A DNA stretch of 64,000 bases, from the NCBI RefSeq assembly GCF_020097835.1, contig NZ_CP083666.1, forward strand, positions 372,001 to 436,000. Reading direction: 5' to 3'. A program made the position numbers and the translations under genes. Position 1 is the stretch's first letter. The number at the start of each line of letters is the position of its first letter. Positions 42,910-52,372 of this stretch are shown here, in pieces. This DNA is from Haloprofundus halobius (GTDB lineage Archaea > Halobacteriota > Halobacteria > Halobacteriales > Haloferacaceae). The notes below the pieces were generated by a model. That model searched no databases. It saw only the letters and a program-made list of their open reading frames with translations, and had not been told where the DNA came from.

Positions 42910-43326
42910 ATGCAAGGCGGCGGCTCAAACGATATGACCCTCGCGTTCGAGTTGGAGGCGCTCAAGCGCCTGGCCGACCCGAACATGGTGTTCAACGACG
43001 CTCGACAGTGGACCAAATACGTCGGCGTCGTCAGCGAGAAACCGACGTACGTCGTGACGAACTTCACGCGCAAAGAGCGCATCCGACAGGACTTCTTTTC
43101 GGGACCGCGCGGCGTCGAGGAGAGCCTCGAAAACGTCAAACGGCAGTTCGACACCGAGCGCCACGTGTTCGTCGGCACCACGGAGGAAGACCGCGAACGC
43201 GCCGAATCGACCGACTGGGAGTACCTGCCGCTCGAACAGGCGGCGGAGGCGGCGAACTGGGACCTCGCCGGCGACGCACCCGAGGAAGACCCCTTCGACG
43301 GCGAAACGCGCGACGACTGGCCGTGA
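42910..43326 (+). CDS. Haloarchaeal DUF7124-like protein
   Basis: The 138-residue protein has MTLAFELEALKRLADPNMVF, TKYVGVVSEKPTYVVTNF and a region of charged helices with ENVKRQFDTERHVFVGTT. The final 25 residues are acidic. The arrangement, an alpha/beta single domain, fits a haloarchaeal family that I recall as DUF7124, of unknown function. The ATG at 42910 is followed by a second possible start at codon 9 (MTLAFELEAL). Confidence 0.5.
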   Translation: MQGGGSNDMTLAFELEALKRLADPNMVFNDARQWTKYVGVVSEKPTYVVTNFTRKERIRQDFFSGPRGVEESLENVKRQFDTERHVFVGTTEEDRERAESTDWEYLPLEQAAEAANWDLAGDAPEEDPFDGETRDDWP

Positions 43327-43361
43327 CCCGACTCGCGGCGAAAAAAGGCGCAGTCGCGCTA

Positions 43362-43805
43362 CTACGCGGACGGTCTCGCGACGCCCAGTTGTTCGAGCAG
43401 TTCTAGATTGTCGGACTCTAGCCATCGCTCGGCGATTTTGCCGTCTTCGATGCGGAACAGTCCCATGTTGGTCCCCGAGACGCGGTTCCCGGTCGGTTCG
43501 ATGCCGCCGAACCGACCCTCGTGAGTTCCCTCGAAGACGAACCGAACGGCGACCGTGTCCCCTTCGGCGACCATCTCCGTTATCGTCACGGTCGCGTCGG
43601 GAAACGCCTCGTGGGCGACCTCGACATGGCGACGGAACCCCTCGAAGCCGCGCGCCTCCTCGGCGCTGAGCGTCTCGTCGGACAGCGGGTTGTGGTTGAC
43701 GACGTCCTCGGCGATTAGTTCGTCGAGGAGGCCGATTCGCTCCTCGTTGAACGCCTCTTCGTAGTAGCGGCGAACGATTTCCTTGTTCTCCTCCGGCGTG
43801 GTCAT
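43362..43805 (-). CDS. SnoaL-like ester cyclase family protein
   Basis: The 147-residue protein begins at ATG 43803-43805 with TPEENKEIVRRYYEEAFNEE and has EDVVNHNPLSDE, GFEGFRRHVEVAHEAFPDAT and TNMGLFRIEDGKIAERWLES. These are the hallmarks of SnoaL-like polyketide/ester cyclases of the NTF2 fold. In archaea the substrate is unknown and many members are probably small-molecule-binding or hydrolase-like. No natural-product genes are nearby. Confidence 0.82.
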   Translation of the reverse strand: MTTPEENKEIVRRYYEEAFNEERIGLLDELIAEDVVNHNPLSDETLSAEEARGFEGFRRHVEVAHEAFPDATVTITEMVAEGDTVAVRFVFEGTHEGRFGGIEPTGNRVSGTNMGLFRIEDGKIAERWLESDNLELLEQLGVARPSA

Positions 43806-44031
43806 ACGTATCGCCGCAGGCTGTAGGCGACGAACTGAGATAAGCCAGCACATCTCACCGAGGCGGACACAGTACGAGTTCGGAGAGTGACTGCCGGTCG
43901 GGCCCGTAGTCGACTATCCCGGCAGTCGACCGAATTTAGCGTCGACCGCCGTCTGCGGGCGGTACTCGCCGCGTATCCACCGAGTGACGCTATCGAAAGC
44001 ACTAATCGCGGACGGTCCTTGAGTACACCTA

Positions 44032-44964
44032 ATGAGTCACCAGTTGCCTGACGTGCAGGCAAGCCAGCCCGACGTCACCGTCGGACTCAGTCAGGTCGGC
44101 GTCACGGGCGTCGAGAAGCTCGTGAAACTCGCCCGAGACGGGAAGCGGCCCATCGTCCTGATGGCCGAGTTCGAGGTGTTCGTCGACCTCCCGGCGAGCC
44201 GCAAGGGTGCGGACATGAGTCGGAACATGGAGGTCATCGACGAGACGCTGGAAGCGGCCGTCGAGGAACCGAGTTACCGCGTCGAGGACGTCTGCGGCGA
44301 CGCCGCCGAACGACTGCTGGAGAAACACGAGTACACCTCCACCGCCGACGTTCGGATGACCGCCGAACTCGTCACGCGCGAGCGGACGCCCGCCAGCGAC
44401 AAGCGGACGCAGGGCACCGCGACCATCATCGCCAGCGCCGTCGCCACCGAGGAGGGCACCCGAGAGGAGATCGGTGCACGCGTCACCGGGATGACGGTCT
44501 GTCCCTGCTCGCAGGGGATGTCCGCCTCCCGCGCCCGCGAGGAACTCGTCGACCTCGGCGTCGACGACGAGACGGTCGAGGCGTTTCTGGACGCGGTCCC
44601 GCAACCGGGTCACTCCCAGCGCGGCCACGCCACGTTCACCGTGACGAGCGAGGGGTCGCCCGACGTCGACCTCGGAGATATCATCGACGTCGCCCGCGAC
44701 TCGATGAGCGCACGCATCTACAACCTCGCCAAACGCCCCGACGAGGACCACATGACCTTCCACGCGCACGCGAACGCGAAGTTCGTCGAGGACTGCGTGC
44801 GCTCGATGGCCGAGGACGCCGTCGACCGGTTCGACCAACTGCCCGACGACGCCGTCATCCACATGAAGCAGTCGAACGACGAGTCCATCCACCAGCACAA
44901 CGCCCACGCCGAACGCGAAGTGACGATGCAGCAGTTGCGAAACGAACTCGAACTCGAACGCTAA
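44032..44964 (+). CDS. mptA: GTP cyclohydrolase MptA (Fe2+-dependent, archaeal type)
   Basis: MptA turns GTP into 7,8-dihydroneopterin 2',3'-cyclic phosphate, the first step towards pterins and, in haloarchaea, also 7-deazaguanine tRNA bases. The 310-residue protein has [20 protein letters not shown], the conserved cysteine-containing [20 protein letters not shown] and the metal histidines in [12 protein letters not shown]. The C-terminus [18 protein letters not shown] is typical. ATG 44032 has a TATA-like CACTAATCG about 28 bases upstream. It overlaps the end of the convergent regulator gene by four bases. Confidence 0.93.
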   Translation: MSHQLPDVQASQPDVTVGLSQVGVTGVEKLVKLARDGKRPIVLMAEFEVFVDLPASRKGADMSRNMEVIDETLEAAVEEPSYRVEDVCGDAAERLLEKHEYTSTADVRMTAELVTRERTPASDKRTQGTATIIASAVATEEGTREEIGARVTGMTVCPCSQGMSASRAREELVDLGVDDETVEAFLDAVPQPGHSQRGHATFTVTSEGSPDVDLGDIIDVARDSMSARIYNLAKRPDEDHMTFHAHANAKFVEDCVRSMAEDAVDRFDQLPDDAVIHMKQSNDESIHQHNAHAEREVTMQQLRNELELER

Positions 44965-45764
44965 AACGAGAGCGGATCCGCGGACTCCCAGCGCGGTTCG
45001 AACACGGCGCGAACGTCGGCGGCGAACTCGGGGTCTTTCAGGTCGATCATCGCCAGCGCCTCGCCGGGGTCCAGCGGGTTCGGCACCTCGATGCACACCT
45101 CCACGTCGTCGATGAGGTTGAACGTCCCCGTAACGTTCTCGCTCGTCCGAACCGCGAACTCCGGATGGTCGGACAACCCCTCCGTGTAGCGCTCGCCGAC
45201 GCTCGGCGGGAGCGTCGCGACGAGTTCGGGCGTCATCAGAAGCGAGACGGAGACGCCGCGGTCGAGCGCCGCGATCAGTTCGTCGACGACGGCCTCGCTC
45301 ACCGTCCCGAGGTCGAACTGCGGCGAGGGCGTCGCCGCCACCATCACGATGCGGTCGTCGGCCGTCGCGAGGCGCTCGACGAGCAGGTCCATCGTCTCGG
45401 CGGGACCGACGGCGGCCGTCCAGAACTGCCCCTCGACGGGTTCACCCGCGTCGAGTTCGTCGACCAACTCGTCGACGATACCCTCGTACTGTTGGGCCTT
45501 CTCTTCGAGTTCGCGGCGCTTGTCGTCGAGGAGGCGGTCGAGCGCGGCGTCGGGTTCGACGGCGACGTACTTCTTCGGCCGACTCGCCGCCTGACTCCGG
45601 ACGAGACTGTACTGTTCGAGACTGTTGAGCACGTCGTAGATGCGACCCATCGGTACATCGCTAGCCCGTGACAACTCCTTGGCAGTTGTCGGCCCGGTTC
45701 GCAGGAGCGCCCGATACGACCGCGCCTCGTACTCGGACAGTCCGAGGTCTCGAAGGCTCACCAT
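44961..45764 (-). CDS. TrmB-family transcriptional regulator
   Basis: The 267-residue protein starts at ATG 45762-45764 with a winged-helix domain ([40 protein letters not shown]), then a coiled helix around residues 80-105 and a C-terminal TrmB-type ligand domain ([35 protein letters not shown]). TrmB proteins sense sugars or other metabolites and repress or activate transporter and sugar genes. The ligand here is unknown and no sugar operon is adjacent. It overlaps the mptA stop by four bases on the opposite strand. Confidence 0.88.
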   Translation of the reverse strand: MVSLRDLGLSEYEARSYRALLRTGPTTAKELSRASDVPMGRIYDVLNSLEQYSLVRSQAASRPKKYVAVEPDAALDRLLDDKRRELEEKAQQYEGIVDELVDELDAGEPVEGQFWTAAVGPAETMDLLVERLATADDRIVMVAATPSPQFDLGTVSEAVVDELIAALDRGVSVSLLMTPELVATLPPSVGERYTEGLSDHPEFAVRTSENVTGTFNLIDDVEVCIEVPNPLDPGEALAMIDLKDPEFAADVRAVFEPRWESADPLSF

Positions 45765-45827
45765 GCTTGAGACTCTCACGCCGAGGGCATAAACACACCG
45801 GACGTTTACACGGGAAGACCGCAGCGC

Positions 45828-47492
45828 TCAGTTGTCGGCGTCGTGGCGTCGCGTCGCGGCCGACACCTGTGCCATCAGTTCGTCGGGCGTCGACGCCGAC
45901 AGCGCCGTCTCGCCGACGAGTACGGTCGCCGTGCCGCGTTCGAGGTCGCGGTCGGCGAGGAGCGAATCGGCGTTCGGGACGACGACCTTCTCGTGGTCGG
46001 CGACGCGCAGCGCCGCCCGGTGGAGGTCGCTCTCGGGGTCGTCGGCGACAGCGACGACGAGCGGGTCGCGGCAGAGGCGCGCCGCCACAGCGCCGTAGTC
46101 GGCCGCCTGCACGCCGATACGGTCGGCGGCCCCGGCGAACGCCTCGACCGTCTCGCGGGCGACCTCGCGATACCGCGGCTCGCCGCTCAAAACCGCGAGG
46201 TCGCAGAGCGCCCCGGCCATCTCGACGTTGTCGTCCAGCGGTCGGAACGGCCTGTCGAGCAGCCCCGGCCCCTCGCGCGGACCGTCGAGGAACGACCCGC
46301 CCTCGTGGAGTTCCGCTATCGTCCTGTCGGCGACCGCTTCGGCCACGTCAAGCCCCTCGCCGAGCACCTGCTGGGCACGCGCGAACGCCGCGACGACGCG
46401 GGCGTGGTCGCCCAGCAACAGCGACTCACCGCGCTCGTCGCCCGTCCGGTGGTGCGTCACCGCGCCGTCGGCGTCGATCAACTCGCTTTCGAGGAAGTCG
46501 AGCAGCCGTTCGGCGTATCTTTTCGCGCTTGCGTCGTCGGTGTAGCCCGCATAGGTGAGCATCGCCTCGGCGGCGAGGGCGTTGCCGCCGGCGTACGCGG
46601 TTAGGTCGACGCGCGGTTGTCTCGCCTCGGCGCGCCCCTCCGCGTCGAGCGCGTAGTAGTCGCTCCCGCTCGCCGGACCGACGCTCCCGCCGACGGCGAC
46701 ACCGGTCCAGAGGTCGTCGGTGAGGAAGTCGATGGTTCGCTCGGCGGGGCGGCGGTAGGCGTCGTCGCCGGTGTAGAGGTAAGCGTCGGCGAACGCGCGG
46801 ACGAGTGCGGCGTTCACGTCGAGCAGTTTCTCGTGGTGGACACCGCTCCAGTCGCGGCCGCTCGCGTAGCGGTAGAAGCCGCCAGAGACGCTGTCTAACA
46901 GGTGGTCGCGGACGGCGTCGAGCGTCCGCAGCGCCTGACTCCGCTCGCGTTTGAGCGCGAACTCGACGGTGCGCGGCAACGGGAACTTCGCGTCATCGCC
47001 CCACCCGGCGTGGATGTCGTCGTACTTCTCACCGAGTTGCCCCGCGAGGTACGCCTCGATAGCGGGCGAGAGTTCACCGACCGGCGTCGGGTCGTCGGCG
47101 AGCGCGCGGGGGACGCGCCCGGCGTCGCTGCCGCGGTCGGCCCACGCCTCGCGGACGCTGTCGAGCACCTGTCGCATCCCATCGGGCCCGAGGTAGCCCG
47201 CGCCCGAGAGAATCGTCCCGGCGGGCGTCGCGAACACCGTCGAGGGGAAACCGCCCACGTTGTAGCGTTCACGGACGCGCGGGTGGCGGTCCACGTCGAC
47301 GCGGACGGGGACGAAGTCGTCGTTGACGTTCGCGGCGATACGCGGTTCGGCGTACGTCTCGGCGTCCATCTCGTGACAGCCGGCGCACCACGTCGCGGAC
47401 AGCGACAGCAACAGCGGCTGCTCGGCGTCGGCCGCCTCGGCGAACGCCGCCGGTCCCCACTCGCGCCAGTCGACGCGCGTCTCGTCGTCCAT
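45828..47492 (-). CDS. DUF255 thioredoxin-like protein of the YyaL/spermatogenesis-associated family
   Basis: The 554-residue protein has an N-terminal thioredoxin-like domain (residues 1-110) with the motif SATWCAGCHEMDAETYAEP, whose CxxC is CAGC, followed by FPSTVFATPAG. The C-terminal domain (about 150-545) is an alpha/alpha barrel with FPLPRTVEFALKR, SGGFYRYASGRDWSGVHHEK and AYAGGNALAAEAML, as in six-hairpin glycosidase-like YyaL proteins. The usual family length is about 600-700 residues, so this copy is short. The role is not established. Confidence 0.82.
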   Translation of the reverse strand: MDDETRVDWREWGPAAFAEAADAEQPLLLSLSATWCAGCHEMDAETYAEPRIAANVNDDFVPVRVDVDRHPRVRERYNVGGFPSTVFATPAGTILSGAGYLGPDGMRQVLDSVREAWADRGSDAGRVPRALADDPTPVGELSPAIEAYLAGQLGEKYDDIHAGWGDDAKFPLPRTVEFALKRERSQALRTLDAVRDHLLDSVSGGFYRYASGRDWSGVHHEKLLDVNAALVRAFADAYLYTGDDAYRRPAERTIDFLTDDLWTGVAVGGSVGPASGSDYYALDAEGRAEARQPRVDLTAYAGGNALAAEAMLTYAGYTDDASAKRYAERLLDFLESELIDADGAVTHHRTGDERGESLLLGDHARVVAAFARAQQVLGEGLDVAEAVADRTIAELHEGGSFLDGPREGPGLLDRPFRPLDDNVEMAGALCDLAVLSGEPRYREVARETVEAFAGAADRIGVQAADYGAVAARLCRDPLVVAVADDPESDLHRAALRVADHEKVVVPNADSLLADRDLERGTATVLVGETALSASTPDELMAQVSAATRRHDADN

Positions 47493-47539
47493 ACACGCCC
47501 TCGGAGAGCATCGGGGGTAAGCGCTTCGAGGTTTCGCGC

Positions 47540-48931
47540 CTACGCGTTCGCGCCCTGTAACTGCGCGGCGGTGCGAACCCGCACGCCGACGGGCTTCTTC
47601 ACGAACTCGCCGGTCGACCGCGAGACGACGTGTTCGACGCCCCGCTGGGCGGCCACGTCGAGGAGCCGCTGGTCGAGTTCGCCGTCGATGACGACGGCGT
47701 ACGGTGCTCTATCGGCGTCGACGAGGGCGTCGAACGCCGCCGAGGCCGCGACTTCGACGAGCGGGTCCAGGTCGGCGTCGAGCAGACGGGCGACACCGCT
47801 GGCATCGTCGACGACCTCCCCGACGTGTTCTCTGAGGCTCTTCGGTTCCGGGGGGAGCGACGGCTGGGCGGCGCCGTCGTCCGCACCCGCGTCGGGGTCG
47901 ACGCCCGCCGCCGAGTTACTGCCGTCGCCGTTGGCGGATTCGTCGGCGCTCGCGTCGGTCGATTCGGTGTCCGTCGATTCGGTTTCAGTCGTCTCCCCTA
48001 CAGCGGGGGAGGGAGTCGCGGGAGCGTCAGTCGTCTCCGACGACTCCGTTCGAGGGTCCGACGACCCCTCCGGAGCGGGCGTCGAACTGCCGTCGGTCGC
48101 CGCGACCGACGAGCGAACGTCGGTGTCGTCGGCGACGGCGTCGTACGGCACCTTCCCGCGGAGCGCCGCCATCACTTCGTGGCGTGCGAGGTCCTCGACG
48201 GAGCGTCCCGGCGGCGCGAAGGCGACGTAGTCGACGTCGCCGACCTGTGCGAGCTCGCGGAGGATGAGCTCGCCGCCGCGGTCGCCGTCGAGGAAGGCGG
48301 TGACGGTCCGGTTCTCGGTCAGTTCCGAGATGGCGTCGGGCACGTTCGTCCCCTCGACGGCGACGCCGTTTTTGATGCCGTAGCGGAGCAGCGTCAGGAT
48401 GTCCGCGCGCCCCTCGACGACGACGATGGCGTCGGAGTCGGCGGCGCGCGGGCCCGCGGGCAACCCGTGGTACTCCGTGATGTCCTCGACGCGGACGCTC
48501 TCGCGCACCTCGTCGAGAATCTCGCGACTCGTCATCACGCTGTCGTCGAACGCCTCCGAGAGCAGTTCCTTCGCGCGGTCGACGACCTCGCGGCGCTTAG
48601 CACTTCGGACGTCCTCGATGTCGACGACCTCCGCGTGTGCCTGACACGGCCCGACGCGCGTGATAGTCTCTAGCGCGGCCGCGAGAATTGCGGTCTCTAC
48701 CTTGTCGAGACTACTCGCGATGGTTATCTGCCCGAACGACTGTCCCTTTTCGCTGTCGATTTCGACATCTATGCGTCCGATTTTCGAACCTTGCTGGAGG
48801 TCGCGAAGGTCCAAATCGTCGCCGAGGAGGCCTTCGGTCTGCCCGAAGACCGCCCCGACCACGTCGCTCCGCTCGACCACCCCGTCGGCGGTGACCGAAG
48901 CGTGTATCAGATATTTCGCAGTGTCTTCCAT
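47540..48931 (-). CDS. dnaG: DnaG-type protein (archaeal primase homologue/exosome subunit)
   Basis: Archaeal DnaG is a TOPRIM protein that joins the RNA exosome and binds poly(A); primase activity has also been reported for this family. The 463-residue protein starts MEDTAKYLIHASVTADGVVE, has LRDLQQGSKIGRIDVEID and the TOPRIM core IVVVEGRADILTLLRYG with E173, then FLDGDRGGELILREL and VDYVAFAPPGRSVEDL. Residues 275-345 are a long Ser/Thr/Asp/Glu linker typical of halophiles. ATG 48929-48931 is the normal start; longer reading to 49246 crosses the promoter. The TATA box is 64-73 bases upstream. Confidence 0.93.
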   Translation of the reverse strand: MEDTAKYLIHASVTADGVVERSDVVGAVFGQTEGLLGDDLDLRDLQQGSKIGRIDVEIDSEKGQSFGQITIASSLDKVETAILAAALETITRVGPCQAHAEVVDIEDVRSAKRREVVDRAKELLSEAFDDSVMTSREILDEVRESVRVEDITEYHGLPAGPRAADSDAIVVVEGRADILTLLRYGIKNGVAVEGTNVPDAISELTENRTVTAFLDGDRGGELILRELAQVGDVDYVAFAPPGRSVEDLARHEVMAALRGKVPYDAVADDTDVRSSVAATDGSSTPAPEGSSDPRTESSETTDAPATPSPAVGETTETESTDTESTDASADESANGDGSNSAAGVDPDAGADDGAAQPSLPPEPKSLREHVGEVVDDASGVARLLDADLDPLVEVAASAAFDALVDADRAPYAVVIDGELDQRLLDVAAQRGVEHVVSRSTGEFVKKPVGVRVRTAAQLQGANA

Positions 48932-48994
48932 GATTGAATCACCGATGATTGATATTGATGTGAAATGTGGCGGATACCGCCGTCCACACCCCCG

Positions 48995-49003
48995 TATATA
49001 AGT
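48995..49003 (-). promoter_or_regulatory. TATA box of dnaG
   Basis: On the minus strand CTTATATAC is a near-consensus haloarchaeal TATA box. It predicts a transcription start near 48970 and a leader of about 40 bases, longer than for most genes in this window. Confidence 0.55.
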
Positions 49004-49166
49004 TTTGCAGGCGGGATATAGCTGTCGCACTTCCGGGCGGTGAGCGCGGGTCACCGCGCGTGTCGTCCCGCGTGAGAGCCTCGACACCGCCGACAGTCGC
49101 CATCCAGGCAATCGGCTTATACTAAGAGAAATATTCTTCAAAGTATCTAATCGAACGTAACTAGCA

Positions 49167-49175
49167 GTATTTATC
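49167..49175 (+). promoter_or_regulatory. TATA-type box of the DUF3311-symporter operon
   Basis: GTATTTATC lies 26-34 bases before the GTG at 49201, so the transcript begins at or just before the start codon. This favours the GTG over the ATG at 49191, which is in another frame. Confidence 0.45.
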
Positions 49176-49200
49176 ACTCTGCAGTTATCTATGCCCGAAC

Positions 49201-49416
49201 GTGACGCGACAAAAAACAGATTACCTGTGGATAGTGGTATTTGCACTACTCGTGGTCTTCGCCGTCCCGTGGTTCCTCTGGGGGGACGCGCGCGTCGTCG
49301 CCGGACTGCCGCTGTGGCTCTGGTGGCACGTCGGCTGGATGGGCGTCGCCAGCGTCGTCTTCTACGCGTTCACCCGCGGTGCGTGGGACCGCGGGATGGG
49401 GGTGACCCGTGGTTAG
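49201..49416 (+). CDS. DUF3311 small membrane protein, probable symporter partner
   Basis: The 71-residue protein, starting at GTG 49201, has two membrane spans: DYLWIVVFALLVVFAVPWFL and GLPLWLWWHVGWMGVASVVF. DUF3311 proteins are often encoded directly upstream of sodium:solute symporters and are thought to help their assembly or activity. Here it overlaps the symporter gene by eight bases, so the two are made together. Confidence 0.75.
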   Translation: MTRQKTDYLWIVVFALLVVFAVPWFLWGDARVVAGLPLWLWWHVGWMGVASVVFYAFTRGAWDRGMGVTRG

Positions 49417-50872
49417 TTCGCTCGCGGTCCAGGTGGGCGTCATCGGCGCGTATCTGGTCGTCGCGCTCGCGGTGGGTCTCGTCGCCTACCGCCTGACCGA
49501 CCGCGCGGCGGAGGATTACTATCTCGCCAGTCGCTCGCTCGGGACGGTCGTCCTGCTGTTCACGACGTTCGCGACGCTGCTGTCGGCGTTCACGTTCTTC
49601 GGCGGCCCGAACCTCGCGTACGCGGCGGGTCCCGAGTGGATTCTCGTGATGGGCCTCATGGACGGCATCCTCTTCGCGATACTCTGGTACGCGCTCGGCT
49701 ACAAGCAGTGGCTCGTCGGGCGCGCCCGCGGCTACGTGACGCTCGGCGAGATGCTCGGCGACCGTTTCGGGTCGACCGGCCTCCGGGCGCTGGTCGCCGG
49801 TATCAGCCTCTTCTGGCTGTTCCCGTACATCATGCTCCAGCAGATGGGCGCGGGCGAGGCCATCGTCGGTCTCACGGCGGGCGAGATACCGTACTGGGCG
49901 GGCGCGGCGCTCATCACCGTCTTCATGGTCGTCTACGTCGCCGCCGCCGGACTCCGCGGCGTTGCGTGGACCGACACCGTGCAGGGTATCTTCATGCTCG
50001 GCATCGTCTGGATCGCCGTCGGCTGGGTGCTCGTCGCTATCGACGGTCCTGCGACCGCCTACGCCGGGTTCGACGCGGACGAACTGGCGCTCGGCGGCGG
50101 TATCTACACGCCGCAGTACATCGTCTCGACGGCGGTCACCATCGCCTTCGGCGTGGCGATGTTCCCGCAGATAAACCAGCGCTTCTTCGTCGCGAAATCC
50201 GGCCGCGTGCTGAAGCGGTCGTTCGCGCTGTGGCCGATTCTGGTCGTGCTGCTGTTCGTCCCGGCGTTCATGCTCGGCACGTGGGCCGCGGGTCTCGGTA
50301 TCGAAGTGCCCGAGGGCGCGAACGTCATCCCGGTGCTCCTCAACGAGTACACGCCCGTCTGGTTCGCGGCGCTCGTCGTCGCGGGCGCGATGGCCGCGAT
50401 GATGTCCTCCTCGGACTCGATGCTGCTGTCGGGGTCGTCGTACCTGACGCGCGACCTCTACCGACCCCTCGTCGAACCCGACGCGAGCGAGGCGAAGGAG
50501 GGGTGGGTCGCCCGCGTCGGCGTCGGCGTGTTCGCCGCCGGCACGTTCGCCGCGAGCCTCTTCCGGCCGGGGTCGCTCATCGACGTCGGCGACCTCGCGT
50601 TCAGCGGGTTCGCACAACTCGCGCTCCCCGTGCTCGTCTCGCTGTACTGGACGCGCACGACCCGAAACGGAATGTACGCCGGTCTCGTCGGCAGTCAAGC
50701 CTTCTACGTCCTCCACTCGCTCGGTCCGCTCCCGACGACGTACTTCGGGTGGGACGCCGCACTATACGGGATGATTCTCGGATTGGTGCTCACCGTCGGC
50801 GTCTCGGCGGTCACCTCACCCGCCCCCGACGAGAAGCAGGCGACGTTTACGGAGGGGTTGAGCGCGGACTGA
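49409..50872 (+). CDS. Sodium:solute symporter (SSS family)
   Basis: The 487-residue protein has about 13 spans in the SSS pattern. Landmarks are RAAEDYYLASRSLGTVVLLF, TTFATLLSAFTFFGGPN with the sodium-site serines/threonines, GLRGVAWTDTVQGIFMLGIV (the conserved WTD segment) and AAMMSSSDSMLLSGSSYLTR. The transported substrate cannot be read from sequence; pantothenate, proline, acetate and similar substrates occur in the family. It starts with GTG 49409 inside the DUF3311 gene. Expression is probably coupled to it. Confidence 0.88.
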   Translation: MVSSLAVQVGVIGAYLVVALAVGLVAYRLTDRAAEDYYLASRSLGTVVLLFTTFATLLSAFTFFGGPNLAYAAGPEWILVMGLMDGILFAILWYALGYKQWLVGRARGYVTLGEMLGDRFGSTGLRALVAGISLFWLFPYIMLQQMGAGEAIVGLTAGEIPYWAGAALITVFMVVYVAAAGLRGVAWTDTVQGIFMLGIVWIAVGWVLVAIDGPATAYAGFDADELALGGGIYTPQYIVSTAVTIAFGVAMFPQINQRFFVAKSGRVLKRSFALWPILVVLLFVPAFMLGTWAAGLGIEVPEGANVIPVLLNEYTPVWFAALVVAGAMAAMMSSSDSMLLSGSSYLTRDLYRPLVEPDASEAKEGWVARVGVGVFAAGTFAASLFRPGSLIDVGDLAFSGFAQLALPVLVSLYWTRTTRNGMYAGLVGSQAFYVLHSLGPLPTTYFGWDAALYGMILGLVLTVGVSAVTSPAPDEKQATFTEGLSAD

Positions 50873-50972
50873 CGGCTCATTGACCGTCTAATCCTCCGTC
50901 GAGCGCGTCCGAAGCTTACAATCTCTGTGGCTCCTTCACCGGTGTATAAACGACCCCGGGCTACAGACGCTC

Positions 50973-51140
50973 GTGGACCAATCGACGCTCCGAGACCGCC
51001 TCCGTCGCGGCGACCTCCCCGACTGGGCCGTCTCGCACTACGAGACGTTCCGGGTGACGATGCTCGACGAGCGGGACGGCGAGCCGTTCCCCTGTCACTC
51101 GGCATCGAACCCTCGGTACAGCGCTGCTCACTATCCGTGA
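50973..51140 (+). pseudogene. N-terminal remnant of a YqcI/YcgG-like gene
   Basis: From GTG 50973 the frame reads VDQSTLRDRLRRGDLPDWAV and then SHYETFRVTMLDERDGEPFPCH, quoted here as SHYETFRVTML and GEPFPCH, resembling the first 45 residues of YqcI/YcgG proteins of haloarchaea. After the Cys-His the frame goes SASNPRYSAAHYP and stops at 51138-51140. Adding one T would restore HFGIE, the expected continuation, but only for a few codons. The rest of the gene (about 200 residues) is absent. The family assignment is from memory of similar sequences. Confidence 0.45.
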
Positions 51141-51378
51141 CGGCGTATCACAGGGTAGGTTTTCCCTCCTCGGAACCGGCCTCCTCCTCGTCACTACGGG
51201 TAGCCTCGCGTTCGGCGGGTCGCTACACCAGGTGACGGCGTGGCTATGGGTCGGCTGTCTCGGCTTTTCGGGGTTCTCGTTTCTCGTCGCCGGCGCGCTC
51301 GGCGCGCTCGGACTCGCGTTCATCGGCGTCGACTACGTCCGTGGTGGCGTCCACATGGACCTCTCAGTATCCGCCTGA
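51087..51378 (+). pseudogene. C-terminal remnant of a membrane protein gene
   Basis: In another frame than the preceding remnant, the DNA encodes FSLLGTGLLLVTTGSLAFGG, LHQVTAWLWVGCLGFSGFSF and LVAGALGALGLAFIGVDYVR before a stop at 51376-51378. That is two or three spans and a short tail. No start codon is found in frame before the first span, so the gene is cut at its 5' end. The junction with the YqcI-like remnant near 51090-51140 looks like a deletion that fused two neighbouring genes. Confidence 0.45.
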
Positions 51379-51396
51379 CGCTCTCCGAACCACATT

Positions 51397-51405
51397 CGTT
51401 TAACC
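51397..51405 (+). promoter_or_regulatory. TATA-type box of the HFX_2341-like gene
   Basis: CGTTTAACC lies 23-31 bases before ATG 51428. It is a typical spacing for leaderless transcripts. Confidence 0.4.
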
Positions 51406-51427
51406 GCACTCCGGCCAAGGAAGAGCT

Positions 51428-52372
51428 ATGCAGACCCACATCGTGCCGGTCGGCTTCGATTACGACCGGCTCATCGCCCCGCTCATCCGGGACCAGTTAG
51501 ACGTCGACAGGGTGATTCTCCTCGAGGGCGCGGTCGGCAGCGAGGCCAACGTCGAGTACTCGCGACGCCTCTCGGGGAAACTGGAGAAGGATTTCCAGAA
51601 CCTGCTCGGTGCAGCCACCGAGCGTCTCGTCCTCGCGGACGTCTACGACTACGACGCAGCCTTCGAGCAGGCGTACGACCTCATCAACGCCGAACTCGAC
51701 CGTGGAACCGGCGCCGAAGATGACGAAACCCGAGATTCCGACGGCGACGTGTGGGTGAACGTCAGCGCGATGCCCAGACCCGTCTCCTTCGCGTTCGCCA
51801 CCGCCGCCCACTCCATCATGGTCGAACGGGAGGACGACAGAGAGCGCATACACACCTACTACACCGCTCCCGAGAAGTATCTGGAGACGGAGTTGGCAGA
51901 GGAGCTCCGCGCCAATCGGGAGCTACTCTCGGACCTGCTCGACGACGACGAACTCGACGCGGACCGCGTCCGCGAACGACTCGACGCCGCGACGGAACTG
52001 CTCTCGGAGTTCGACGAACGCGGGACGACTATCGGCGCGAAACGCATCGGCGAGCGCCACATCGTCGAACTTCCCGTCGCCTCCTTCTCGAACGTCAAAC
52101 CGTTCGAGGAGCTCATCCTCTTCACGCTCGGCGACCACGGCGTCTTCGAGTCGGTCTCCGAACTCGCCGAGACGCTGGCGGGCGAACTCAACGAGGAGTA
52201 CACCGACAGCTTCCGCTCGAAGGTCATCTACAACGTCGACCGACTCGGTCCCGGCGGGAAGGGGTACATCGAGCGCGACGAACGCGGGAAATCCCACCGG
52301 ACGCGGCTCTCGCGTATCGGCGAACTGTGGGTTCGCGCCCACACCGGCGAGGAACCGGGCGGCCAACCGTAG
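51428..52372 (+). CDS. HFX_2341/DUF6293-like regulator: CARF-like sensor plus winged helix
   Basis: The 314-residue protein opens with QTHIVPVGFDYDRLIAPLIR and VDRVILLEGAVGSE, the Rossmann-type start seen in CARF domains such as that of Csa3. DVWVNVSAMPRPVSFAFATA follows as the second nucleotide-binding strand and loop. Residues 150-205 are a helical linker. The C-terminal third (VKPFEELILFTLGDHGVFES, LAETLAGELNEEYTDSFRSK) is a winged-helix DNA-binding domain. So it looks like a ligand-sensing transcription regulator for a cyclic oligonucleotide or other nucleotide. No CRISPR array or cas gene is in the window. Its stop abuts that of the next gene. Confidence 0.7.
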   Translation: MQTHIVPVGFDYDRLIAPLIRDQLDVDRVILLEGAVGSEANVEYSRRLSGKLEKDFQNLLGAATERLVLADVYDYDAAFEQAYDLINAELDRGTGAEDDETRDSDGDVWVNVSAMPRPVSFAFATAAHSIMVEREDDRERIHTYYTAPEKYLETELAEELRANRELLSDLLDDDELDADRVRERLDAATELLSEFDERGTTIGAKRIGERHIVELPVASFSNVKPFEELILFTLGDHGVFESVSELAETLAGELNEEYTDSFRSKVIYNVDRLGPGGKGYIERDERGKSHRTRLSRIGELWVRAHTGEEPGGQP

